In this document: piece after piece, positions 35,757 to 47,800 of the stretch | How the letters are laid out: every line of letters begins with the position of its first letter | How positions within the stretch are numbered: position 1 is the stretch's first letter | Source: Blastomussa wellsi | Lineage: Eukaryota; Cnidaria; Anthozoa; Scleractinia; Plerogyridae | Assembly: GCA_947652115.1 (NCBI GenBank) | Contig: OX393569.1 | Coordinates: forward strand, 9,918,274 to 9,982,273 | DNA length: 64,000 nt | Reading direction: 5' to 3' | Translations under genes and position numbers: made by a program | The notes under the pieces: generated by a model | Database searches by the model: none | Told to the model about the DNA's origin: nothing | What the model saw: only the letters and a program-made list of their open reading frames with translations

Positions 35757-35760
35757 ATGA
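35686..35760 (+). CDS. 24-codon upstream ORF overlapping the BLTP2-like start (ATGA)
   Basis: ATG at 35686 opens a 24-codon basic peptide beginning MAKAKVLRSNRL. It ends in TGA at 35758-35760, overlapping the main ATG at 35757. This geometry would allow termination-reinitiation or start-site repression. Whether the transcript begins upstream of 35686 is unknown. Confidence 0.4.
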   Translation: MAKAKVLRSNRLAKEMQFTSHALP

Positions 35761-35821
35761 TACTTGTCTATATTGTGGGGATATGTATTCTTTTGCTGCT
35801 AGCAGCCATCTTCCTTGGAAG
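35757..35821 (+). CDS. BLTP2-like exon 1 (ER anchor)
   Basis: ATG at 35757, donor AAG|GTAAAT, phase 2. Encodes about 20 hydrophobic residues ending FLGR, a signal-anchor typical of the family's N-terminus. Confidence 0.75.
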
Positions 35822-38800
35822 GTAAATATGTAATGCATGTATGTAATTTGTACAGAAAGGGTATGATTCTGGTAAGGATAGCCTGAGCGAATTACCGCCT
35901 GAGCAGGCATCGATACATTAATTACACCCTAACATGTGTATTGGATACTTTCCTAGGTTTTTTGCCTGGCTACTGGAGATATTTGCACAATTTTTCTTCA
36001 ACCTGGATCTGAAAGTAGACACACTTGGCTTATTCGCTGCAAATGGCATTGAGATAAAGTTCAGGAATGGATATAAAATTGTAAGCCTAAAATTAGCTTA
36101 TTACATGCTATCAACACTCCCTGGTACAGATAGATTTTGGACAATTTCAGAAAGAGACTGTTTAAAGGGGCACTGTAACGATATTTTGGCATCATTTTAA
36201 AATGCTGAAATATGTTCTTTCATCAGTGTTAACCCGAAAATAATGGACAGGTGTAGTTTTACTACATCACTACACTGAAACCGTTCACTACCTATAACTT
36301 AGGATTGGCAAGTTTTTTCAAATTCTAGAACCATTCCTTGAAAATATCACCAGAAATTTATTATGGTTTACTCTCTGAGCCACAATTTGTTTGATATCTT
36401 CCCTTTAGTCCATGAGGAGCATTTTGGTCACGAGTAAATTAGGTATCAGGCAATGATTTTAGCAATGAATGAAGTTGAAAACACAAAAGCCCCCGTGACA
36501 GTGCTCCTTTAAGGGCATTGACGAAAGGTTACAGTAGGATTTAGATTTTTTTTGTCCTGGTGTCTCCTAGCCTCCTGCTTCTCCTACACAAATGTTCTTT
36601 TGGCTTGTCACGCAATCTTCTTAGCTTGCTACAGTACCGCTCAAATGTAAGTTACCACTGTGTCGCAAGAAACGAGACTCGTATCGCAGGAAACGAAAAC
36701 TGTCGCTTGAGAAATTTCTCATTTTTCGCGAGTGCACTGCAAGTACCACTTGACGTTTTTTTGGAGAAAAAAAATGAACTGCTTCTGTGTAAACAGTTGT
36801 TCGCGTGCGTTGGAAAAATCGTTCGGCGAGCATGTATTGTTGGTTTATTTTTTCGGTGAGATAAGCATCAGAGATGTGCGACTGGATTTTTATTGTTACT
36901 GCTCAGTGGGCAATGTTTACATACATGTATTGAGTGACATTTGTTTTGCCTGTTCTTAAACTGCTTAAATTGAAATGAAACTTGGTCAGCACTCTATCGG
37001 TATCGGCGCTGTGGTGCGCCTGAATTGACTATACACTGTACATGTTCTACATACATCAGTGGCATAAAATCAACTCAACTGACTTCTTCGTGAATTACAT
37101 AGGTTAGAGCTAAAACATTTTACCGTAAACACCCGCAGATAACCCGCACCCGTAGATAAGCCGCACCCTGAATTTAGCAACTAAAATTTTGGAAAAACAA
37201 GTTTTTTGAAAGAAATCAAACAAAATCCAAGGTCGAGTCTTCAGACATCTTCATCGAATGTAAACACATCATAACATTGAAACAGAAAATACTTCAAAGT
37301 CTTACCCACAATTTTAGTGCTTTAATAGAATGGAACTTTGAAATGATTGATCTTTTTCTGGCATTTGTCGACAGGAATGTATTCTTTCAATACTGTTTTT
37401 CCATAGATTTTTGCGTGACAACAACGTGGAACGTTGTGAAACGTTCATAGCTTAGTAACCAGACATTAGCTCGGACATGTTTGTTTATTGCTTACAAGTG
37501 AAACAAGATGGAGGCGTTTGAGTTCGTGGCTATCATACTTACGTACAAAGAGATTTGGAAGCCATTTGTCGGAGATAAACTTGTAGCACAAAGAGAGTTT
37601 TGTAATCAGTTTGGCAAATTTGCTAGTGCTGAACAACGAGGAAACAGTGGGCCATCTACTGCGAACACTCGAGAATAGCGTGGTATTTTCATGCTCATAG
37701 AGGATCGTCGTTGACGCTGCAAACAGCTTTAATCTTTATTTACATACTTTTCCATAAAAGTGTCAATTCATTGAAATTCAAGGCACCTTTTTCAAATGTT
37801 CCCTCAGATAAGCCACACACCTGATTTTGAGCAATGATTTTTGGAAAAAAGGTGCGGCTTATCTGCGGGTGTTTACGGTATGTTAATAGCACCTTCGCTT
37901 TTCAGTCAAACAGTCAACTCGATGAGTTGTTGAGATGTCGGACTTATCAGACTTGTTTGGCTGCTTTCAACCAGCTGTTTATTTGTCGTTCGGCTTGAAT
38001 TTTGGTTTTTCTTTATGCAGATAAGAATTATTTTCATCAGATGAAAAGTAAGTTTCTTCGGTCAATTCCAAATTTTATGTTTGGTTTTCGGCGGAAGGGA
38101 AAGTCTGGAAACACAACACGTTGAACACATGCATTCTGGCCCAGCAAATTCCCGGAAAAGAACTCGATAATTTCAAGTTCTTTTATTTTGATTTTTGCAT
38201 TATTCAATCAGTGTGGAGACAAAAAATGTTCAGAAATCCGCTGAGTATATATGCCTTTCAAATATAATAAATGTAGACAAGATTCTCAGATTCAGGGGAA
38301 AGCGAGCAAAGGTTAAGAAAGCATGACAAAAGCATGACGCATTGACCTCATGCGGTCGCTTGCATTTGTTAGTGACTCCTTGTGATCGATCGTTTCAAAC
38401 TGGGCCAAATTCTAGCGACGCAAGTTTCGATACAAAAGCTGTCACACGGTCAATATTTCGGGCACACAATATGCAAATTAACCACGCTGGTAATGATCAG
38501 AAAAAAGTGTAAACTTTTCTGCAGGTAAGGTAACTGGTATATTAATTTGAGATTATTGACAATGCTTTCACTCATGTTTTGCATTTAAGATGAATTCTAA
38601 CAACACGACACGTTTCGATTCAAAAGTTTTCTTGGGTTCGCTCGCAAGCAAACATGCCAACATGCAAATTCAATGCGCTGTCTGTCGTGAAGTAAAAACA
38701 TCCTGTGCAGTTTTGCGCAAGCACTTTTACTTTTGTCTCTATTTTCAATTTTTGAAATTGTTTTCATTCAAGTTTTGCATTTCAGATAAGAGCAATAAAG

Positions 38801-41800
38801 TCTAGCGACGCGTCAAGTTTCGATTCAATCGCTCGCAGGTAAACAAGCCAATTCAGTGCACTGTCTATCAGCTGAACGTTGTTAAATCAGCAATCTTTCG
38901 ACACAGACTAAATCTTCGAACTTACTAAACAAAATTTCCACGTCGTAGATTCTCTCGAGTTTTTTAAGCTCGCCGGCATGCCGTGAAATTGAAAGATCTA
39001 TTTTAATTGTCTCGCCGATGTATGCCAAGAGCAAAACTTTCCCCTGTCAAAACTTGAATGAATGTGAACGACGCATCGAAAAGCACCTCTATTAAAGACA
39101 TTAAACATTGTTTCTTCAAATTTGGTCTATTTTAGTGTAATCAAGCTCACCGGCAACTGCGGTGAAGTGTCAAAAATCTCAAAAACAACCATATCTTTTA
39201 AGATCGCATCGAAGGTCAGTTGTGGACTGCAAACAAAAATCTTTTACATGGAAGCCACTTTCTTGCGAGTAATATATCTTAGCCATGGAGACACTAATCT
39301 CACGTATTGACTAAGTGCATCATGAATATGCCAAGGAACTGGCTCTCTAGTAAACAATTTTTGTGCTTTGGGGATTTAGTCCACTAACTCTCCATTTAGT
39401 TTTCAGGGTGTGTCCGCTACCACCCGCTCTCATTGCTATCCAGGGAGCACCATGTGCCCATAGTCCCATTTACTGCCAAATTCTGTCTTTTTTGTTAACC
39501 TTATTTTATAATGAATTGTTGTTAATTGGATATTGTATTGAATGGATATTTTCACTGTCAAATTTTCTCTAAAATTTAGCTTGTATTAAATTTAAATGCC
39601 ACCTACACTGTACTTTTATTGAGAACTTACATCAGATTATTAATTTTTAAGAATAGTACTTGTGACAAACCTTTTACCTCATCAATACATGAACCTTGGA
39701 TTGAAAACTTGCCTGAAATGTAAGTTATTTTAACAGTGATTTGTGTTTCTTTGCTGTTTGATCATTTGTTCGTTATCAGGGTCAAATGTTTGCACTGAGT
39801 AACCTGACATTTACTCAAAACGTCTGGATAAAGATCTGGGTGTGAAGGCTGCACAATGTGCCACAAATTTCCATGTGCTCTGAAAATTAGTCATGCATAG
39901 CATGATCATGTAATTCTTTGCACAAGTTCAGGATGCCTGCTTTGTTCAAAGAGGCAGAGAACTTTGTTAGAGGTTTTATCCTAAAAAAAAAAACTTTGTT
40001 AATTTGTCGCTTCAATCAGCTACTCCTCAAAACCAAGTAAAACATTCTAATAATTAGTATTCCCTTCACTCAGAAAACTGCGATAAGCTCTGGCCTGAAT
40101 ACAGACTTTTTTTTCACTCAGCTAATCCTTTTTATTTATTTGCTTCAGAATGCAAGAAAGGCATTCAATGAGGTCCAATTTTTTTAACCCCCCCCCCCCT
40201 AGAAGTCAGTCTATGCTGATTCTTATTGAAAACCCTTGTTGTACAAAGCAAGAAGACAAACTATTTGGCACTGAAGACTTTTAATCTGTTTAAACTTGAC
40301 CACAAAGGTAGAATTTGACGGTACAACTGAAATTACAAAATGCAGGCTTGCGACTCAAAACAAAAGAAATGCCGAATTACCAATGAAAGCGACACAAATA
40401 AATTAAGCGATCAAATCGAAAATAAGAGCAGACTTACATATTTTTGGGTGCCTTCAGGCCTCTATTGGTTACATCGATGAACAGAAAAGAATAAACCCGC
40501 TCCAGCTTCATTCAAAGATGCACAAACTGCGAAAAGCACATGGAATCGGGGTACAGTGGGGGCGCGGGAAAAATTGCCCATGACATCCTGGCCCCTTAAA
40601 TGCAAAAAAACAAATAATGAGCGTTTACCGAGAATTCTGCAGTCCAGTGTCCTAAGCGACAGTCCAAGCAAAGTTATAAACAGTGTTTCTGGTTAAGACA
40701 AATCTGGTATACAGTACATGAAAGTGTTCATATCTTGTCACCCGAAGACTCCAAGAAGCCTAACTTGGTTACTGGCCTGGTCAGGATTGACTCGCTAGTC
40801 TTCACTTGGGCTGATCTGACTAGTCCATCCTTTCCAGGGAAAGTCTGAACTATTCGTCCATAGGCCACCTTTTCTATGGGGTGCTCTCTCCCATGATAAG
40901 AACCAAATCTCCATTCTGGAAGTTCCTCTTTGGCTGCAACCCCTTCTTGCGTAACTGCAAAATGGGACGGTACTCACGCACCCAGCATTTCCAAAACTGG
41001 TCAGATAAGAACTGAACATGTCTCCAATGCTTTCCATAGATATCACTCTGATCAAACTGGCCTGACCTTCCCTGGTATGCCTCTCCTGGCACAAAATCTC
41101 ACAAAGGCATTGATGAAGAAATTGGCTTTGAGACTGTCCAGCTTCTCAATGTGAATGACTCGCATAGTAAGACAGGTGAATACGCTCCTCTCTTCGAAAG
41201 GGCTGAAACAGTCCACACCCACGAACGAAAATGGTGCCTTGTCTGGTGTTACTCTGTCGGATGGAAGATCTGCCATTTGTTGAACTCCTGGCATTGCTTA
41301 ATGTCTTCTACACACCACGCACTCCATTAAGACCCGTTTGACCAGTGGCCTGGCTCCCACAATCCAAAATTTCTGCCTGATGAGGGAAAGAACATGCTCC
41401 TTCCCAGAATGTCTTATGCTTGACCTTAACACCAATTTGATCAGTTTCAGAGTTCCAATGCATCCCTACAGCTCTCTCAACAGGCAAAGAACTGTGGGTG
41501 AGATCGAGATCCTAGACCCCCATTGCTCTTTCTTCTATACTGACAGACTGTTCCCAAATGTCAATGGCCTTCTTGTCTTCAACTGAAAATTGCGGCAAAC
41601 TGTTTGCCAAGGCTTCACTGGTTCCAAGTCTCCAAAACTGCTCCACTTGTGCATCCAGTCTCACATCCCCATACACAAGGTTGGAAAGGGTAGGCTCTCC
41701 AGCAAAGGGTTCAGATTCCATTGGACCATTAAGGGACCACCCCAAGCGTGTCCTGGTGGTATAAGGTTGTCCTTCCTTCCCTTTCTGCAGCTCTAAGGGC

Positions 41801-44800
41801 CAAAGGGCCTCTGGAACGTCTTGGCTAATCACAATGGAGATACCTGACTTGTCAACTTTAGGGAGGCAAAGCTCTTTGAGATGAGGCCACTTGCAGATGT
41901 CACTTGGTTGGGCAGGGCATACAACTTTGGTAGCTGGATAACACCTCTGCTACGCTCTTAGCTGCTACTACTTCTAAAGCCACCAATTCCACATCTGTGC
42001 TTTCATTACTGCTGATGGTGGTTAGGAAGAGATTTGCCCGCTCACCCTTCAGATCAAGTTTCTCAATCAAAGTCTCAGAGCAAAATTTCTTGGTGCTTCC
42101 TGGATCGAGCAAGGCATTTTTGTAGTGATAAGCTGTCTGACCCTTGGCTCTCACTTTCACAGGAACTATGGGTAGTGCCAAATTGATCTGTCCTGGCTTA
42201 GGTGCATTGCATGCATTGGTGTGGCTTTCAACTTGGTGACCAATGGTTCCTGCATCAGGCATCACTTGCTGCTCGCTACTACATTCACAACCTTTGCTTC
42301 GCCGTGACTCTTCAGCTTACACTCCAAAACTCGCTCCTTGCCCCTTTCCAGCTTGTGTTGGCCTCTTCTCCCAAACTCCCTAGGCTTGGTTTCTGGAACA
42401 CCAAACACAGGATCAGTAACCTCACAAGCAGCTTCCAAGATGAAACGCATCAAATTGGTAATTGAGGGATATTTATCATCTGTTTCCAAGCTCTTAACCA
42501 CTAACTTCCTCCAATGACCCTTAACTGCGGCAGTCTTTCAACAATCTTGACCATACTCCTCCGAGTATCAATTTCTTCAAGTCTGTTCATCTACCCAATT
42601 CCTGAAGGTGGCACCCTTCCCCATGTCTTATGATAGGCCCCTTCATGACCTATTTAACCCACATTTCAGAGATCTTGTAGTCATCTCCAAACCTTTCTTT
42701 CAGCAGGGCTATTGCCTTTGCATACCCCTCTGAAGGACTCATAACAGTACAGCATCTTAATCACTTTGAGGGCTTCTCCCTTGCAATACTGAAAAAGCCT
42801 GTTCAATTTTGCACTGTCATCCAATGCTGTTATCAAAACTACGCATCAATATCCAGAAGTCCAAAGGGTCCCTGTTGAATGTCTTAAGCTCAGCCTTCGG
42901 TAACTGCATAATGCTAATCATCTGAAGAAGGCGTGGATCATCAGAGAGTGTGGCATTTGTACTGATATGCTGACCTTTGACCTGTACGGAAGGATCCTGG
43001 CCCCTTACTCCAATGTTAGCACCTTCATTTTGTGTGCCACACACTTCTTCCTTCACTTCGACACTGGTTCTTTGATCTTGAGCACTTGTTACCTCCTTCT
43101 TCACAGCATTCAGTGTACATACTGGCCACTCAGCTGCATTTGGATTCAAAGGTGACTTCTTGACTGAACTCCTCACAGGGCTAATATGATCACTCCAATC
43201 ATCTCTCCCCTCAAACATCCGATAAACCCTCTCCTCAGCTTCAACCTCTTAAATTTTAGCTCCCAAGTTCAACCACTCGTGGTCACGTTGCAATTGCAAT
43301 TGCTTTCTTTTAAGCTCTTAACCATCATCTAGGACCTTAACACACCATTAACTCTGCCTTTCTTGCTGCGACCTTTAGCCGTGCAGTTGATGCAGTTGTT
43401 GAACAGGACTTCTTTGTACTCCGACTAGTTTGGCTAATACTATCGTTTGGATTTACCTTGTCTTCTAACCAGCCACTCAAAAGGTTCAACGCACATGACA
43501 CACTCACACGGTGTTCTGCTAACTTTAACACTTCACGACAATTGTTCTCAGCTTCAACATAGTACCTTAGGGCCCGGGGCACGTCCTCCAGCATATCAGC
43601 CCGCTCCTACAACACAATAAATTTAACATTACAATCAAACAAACCTTCAAGACCTGCTCTAACCTGTGCAGTCCTTTCCTGGACGCGGTCAACACTCACC
43701 CCACTGTCCAACAAAGATTTCAATTCATCTCACATAAAATGCGATGCATAGCCACCACCTTGTTTTCTCAAGGCCGCCATTTTCTCAAAATTTACAGCAT
43801 GTTCGTCTAACGTCACATTGTTCCTTCGAGGCCGAGCAGCCATGCGTAGATTCTCCTTGGACAAGCTCTTTCGTCTGCCGATTCCACGGTACATTTCGCT
43901 AGCAAAACTCAAACCTTGATTCAAACCAAGCACGACAAACAGGCAAACCACAAACGTTGATGACAGACTCGGTTTGCAAACTCCAAACATGCAAACTGTA
44001 ATTCGATCCAACACACAAACACGGACTTGAACTTACCCAAAAGACGAACAAGCATTTTAATCCATATTCTCCGCTCAAATATCTGTATGTTCTATGTTGC
44101 ACAAAACCAGAAGACAAACCATTTGGCACTGAAGACTTTTAATCTGTTTAAACTCTGTAAACTTTGTACAAGTTCAGGATGCCTTATTCGTTCAAAGAGG
44201 CAGAGAACTTTGTTAGAGGTTTTATCCTAAAAAAAAAAAACTTTGTTAATTTGTTGCTTCAATCAGCTACTTCTCAAAACCAAGTAAAACATTCTAATAA
44301 TTGCGATTGTCGAAATTCTTTGAGCGGTGGATAAAATCAACCGGTGAGTTCGGATTATCATCATTCGATCAATCGACTGAATAAACTGTCGAATGAAATA
44401 ATTAATATTAATATCAAATGGTTCACTTGTATGGGAAATAAACATCCAAGCCTTGAATAAAACAAAAACTGCATAGAAAGTTCAAGTTATTTTTCAAGTT
44501 TCTTACCCCAGACAAAACCTAGCTTTTCTCCTGGTGACATAGCTTTAAACCGGGAACACACACTCAAGCCATGGGCCCCTCTACACAGCTGACAGGCACG
44601 TGGTTTGGTCTTAGCGTCTTTAGCGTTATGGCCATCACTACTACACCCATAACCTTTGCTTTGCCTAGACTATTCAGCTTACACTCCAAAACTCGCTCCT
44701 TGTCCCTTTCCAGCTTGTGTGGGCCTCTTCTGCCAAACTCCCTAGGCTTGGTTTCTGGAACACCAAACACAGGATCAGTAACCTCACAAGCAGCTTCCAA

Positions 44801-47800
44801 GATGAAATGCATCAAATTGGCAATTGAGGGATATTTATCATCTGTTTCCAAGCTCTTAACCACTAACTTCCTCCAACGACCCTGAAGGAACTGCGGCAGT
44901 CTTTCAACAATCTTGACCATACTCCTCCGAGTGTCAATTTCTTCAAGTCTGTTCATAGCTTGTAAAGTCTCCTTACAACTTCTTAGATCATCTGCCAATT
45001 CCTGAAGGCAGCACCCTTCCCCATGTCTTATGATAGGCCCCTCCGTGACCTATTTAACCCACATTTCAGAGATCTTGTAGTCATCTCCAAACCTGTCTTT
45101 CAGCAGGGCTCTTGCCTTTGCATACCCCTCTGAAGGACTCATAACAGCACAGCATCTGATGACTTTGAGGGCTTCTCCCTTTGAAATACTGAAAAAGCCT
45201 GCCTGTTCAACTTTGCGCTGTCATCCAATGCTGTTATCAAAACTATGCATAAATATCCAGAAGTCCAAAGGGTCCCTGTTGAATGTCTTAAGCTCAGCCT
45301 TCGGTAACTGCATAATGCTAATCATCTGAAGAAGGCGTGGATCATCAGAGAGTGTGGCATTTGTACTGATCAATATGCTGACCTTTGACCTGTACGGAAG
45401 GATCCTGGCCCCTTACTCCAATGTTAGCACCTTCATTTTGTGTGCCACACACTTCTTCCTTCACTTCGACACTGGTTCTTTGATCTTGAGCATTTGTTAC
45501 CTCCTTCTTCACAGCACTCAGTGCACATACTGGCCACTCAGCTGCATTTGGATTCAAAGGTGACTTCTTGACTGGGCTCCTCACAGGGCTAATATGATCA
45601 CTCCAATCATCTCTCCCCTCAGACATCCGATAAACCCTCTCCTCGGCTTCAACCTCTGAAATGTTAGCTCTCAAGTGCAACCGCTCCTGGTCATGTTGCA
45701 ATTGCAATTGCTTTCTTTTAAGCTCTAAACCATCATCTAGGACCATCACACACGCCATTAACTCTGCCTTTCTTGCTGCGACCTTTAGCCATGCAGTGGA
45801 TGCAGTTGTTGAACAGGACTTCTTTGTACTCCGACTAGTTTGGCTAATACTATCGTTTGGATTTACCTTGTCTTCTAACCAGCCACTCGAAAGGTTCAAC
45901 GCACATGACACACTCACACGGTGTTCTGCTAACTTTAACACTTCACGATTGCACTTTGCAATGTATTCTTTCAGCTCCATTGACATCCGTGGCCAATAGA
46001 GGCTATCGCGTGCTCGTCGGATGCAAGCCTCAACTCCAATATGGGACGCATGTGTCGCTGCGAGTAGCTCCTTTCGAAGTGATGCCGGAACAACCAGTTG
46101 TTGCCCTTTGAATATCAAAGTACCCTGCACGGTGAGCTCATCGCGTATGCCAAAATATGGATACAGGCACTGGGAGACATCACCTCTGTTTAGAGGCCAC
46201 CCACGCTGTATAGTCAGTCGTAGTTCTTGGAGAACAGGATCATCTGCTGATGCACTTTCAATTTGACGCCATCGGGCACCACTGACAGGAAGAAAGGCCT
46301 TGTGATCAATCTCCTCCAGCTCATGGATAAATTTGGACACTTCCTCATTGGGTGGGAAGGCTCTGCTAAGTGTGTCGGTGAGGAACATCTCCTTGCCTCT
46401 CTTATATCTTATCTCAAGGTTGTACCTTTGGAGACGAAGCAGCATACGCTGGAGGCGTTGAGGTGCTGAGTTTTGGGCCTTGTGCACAATGGCCTCCAAA
46501 GGCTTGTGATCAGTTTCAACCATGACCACATCTCTGCCATAGATGTATGTGTCAAATCTTTCACACGCGAAGACGATGGCTAACAGCTTTTTCTCGATCT
46601 GCGCATAACGGGTCTCTGCTGGTGTTAGAGCCCTGGATGCGTAGGCCACGTGCTGCCCATTCTGCAAAATGGCAGGTCCTAGACCTGACTGTGATGCATC
46701 ACATTGGAGTGTCACTTTGTCGCTGAGGTTGTAGTAACGGAGGATTGGAGTGTGAGTGACTGCTTCCTTCAGTTGGCTAAACACAGTGCTCTGTGCGTCG
46801 TCCTAACACCACTCAGTATCGTGCTGTGTCAGCTCTCGTAATGGTTTTGTCATGTCCGACAGGTTGGGGAGAAATTTACTCAGATATTGTGCCAGGCCCA
46901 GCAGCCTTTGCACTCCAGCCTTGTCTGAGGGGGGCGGCATATCTCGAATGGCTTTGACCTTTGCCGGGTCCACTTGCAAACCATCACCTGTTGCCACATG
47001 GCCAATGAAGGACACCTGCGTCTGTCTCAGTTTTAGCTTTTCAGTGTTCAGCTTTAGCCTGCGATCCTGGCACAGCTGAAGAAATGCCATCAGGGTCTTG
47101 TCATGGTCTTGTGTCGCTTGCTCCATGGTCTCTCTGTAACCAACAACAACAAAATCGTCAGCTACTACTTCAACGTGCGGCATCCCTTTGATTAGCTCAT
47201 GCATTCTCCGCTGGAATACTTCGGACGCTGACTGGATCCCAATTGGGCATGCGCTTTCACCGGTAACGGCCAAAGGGTGTATTGAACATGGTTAGGTAGG
47301 ACGACCTATCATCTAGTTTGATATGCCAGAAGCCGTTTCTGACATCTAGCTTTGTAAACACCTTGGCTCCATGTAAGCATGTTGCTACATTTTCTATGGT
47401 CGGAAGAGGGTAGTGTTCTCTCTGAATCGCTAGGTTTAAGTCCTTTGGGTCGAAACACAACCTCAATTTTCCGTTCTTCTTTGGGACGATAACAAGGGAG
47501 CTGACCCATGGCGTTGGTGTCGTTACAGGAGCGATTATGTCACATTCCGTCAGACGCCCCAGCTCTGACTTGAGCTGTTCACGTACTGAGACAGGCACTC
47601 GGCGGGGAGGATGCTGTACGGGACTTAAAGTGGGGTCAATCTTGATGTGATATTCGCCATCAAGCTGCCCGACTTCTTCCGCGAAAACCTCTCGGAACTG
47701 TTCACAAGACTATCCTTTGACATGCCGCTTAGATTGTCCTCGACTGAGTAGACTGATGCATTTCCGGTTGTTGGCTTGTTAATAGCGTCATTATCGGTGT

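Larger units (their letters stand above)
36630..39290. mobile_element. Inverted, truncated second copy of the 1.74-kb TIR element, with insertion
   Basis: 36630-36800 and 38030-39280 are the inverse of 33165-34904 (TACAGTACCGCTCAAATGTA end present; far TIR lost near 39285). About 1.2 kb (36805-38030) is inserted in its minisatellite-proximal part, including the MITE at 37121-37880. Lies in intron 2 of the BLTP2-like gene. Confidence 0.82.
40236..44152 (-). mobile_element. BEL/Pao LTR retrotransposon remnant, copy 1
   Basis: Minus-strand order gag (43842-42817), CCHC/protease (42501-41900), RT start (41832-41512), integrase (41380-40795). The RT/RNase H core is missing between 41512 and about 41440. 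A direct repeat of about 55 bp (AGTTTAAACAGATTAAAAGT on the minus strand) bounds the block at 40292 and 44152, possibly LTR remnants. Multiple stops and frameshifts. Lies in intron 2 of the BLTP2-like gene, antisense. Confidence 0.82.

Noticed and set aside
36732..36959. [11 protein letters not shown] segment as a BLTP2-like exon
   Set aside because: It resembles the expected family motif but lies beside an inverted transposon copy, has no matching splice sites and is not needed: exons 3-4 at 49568 and 50435 cover that segment in phase.
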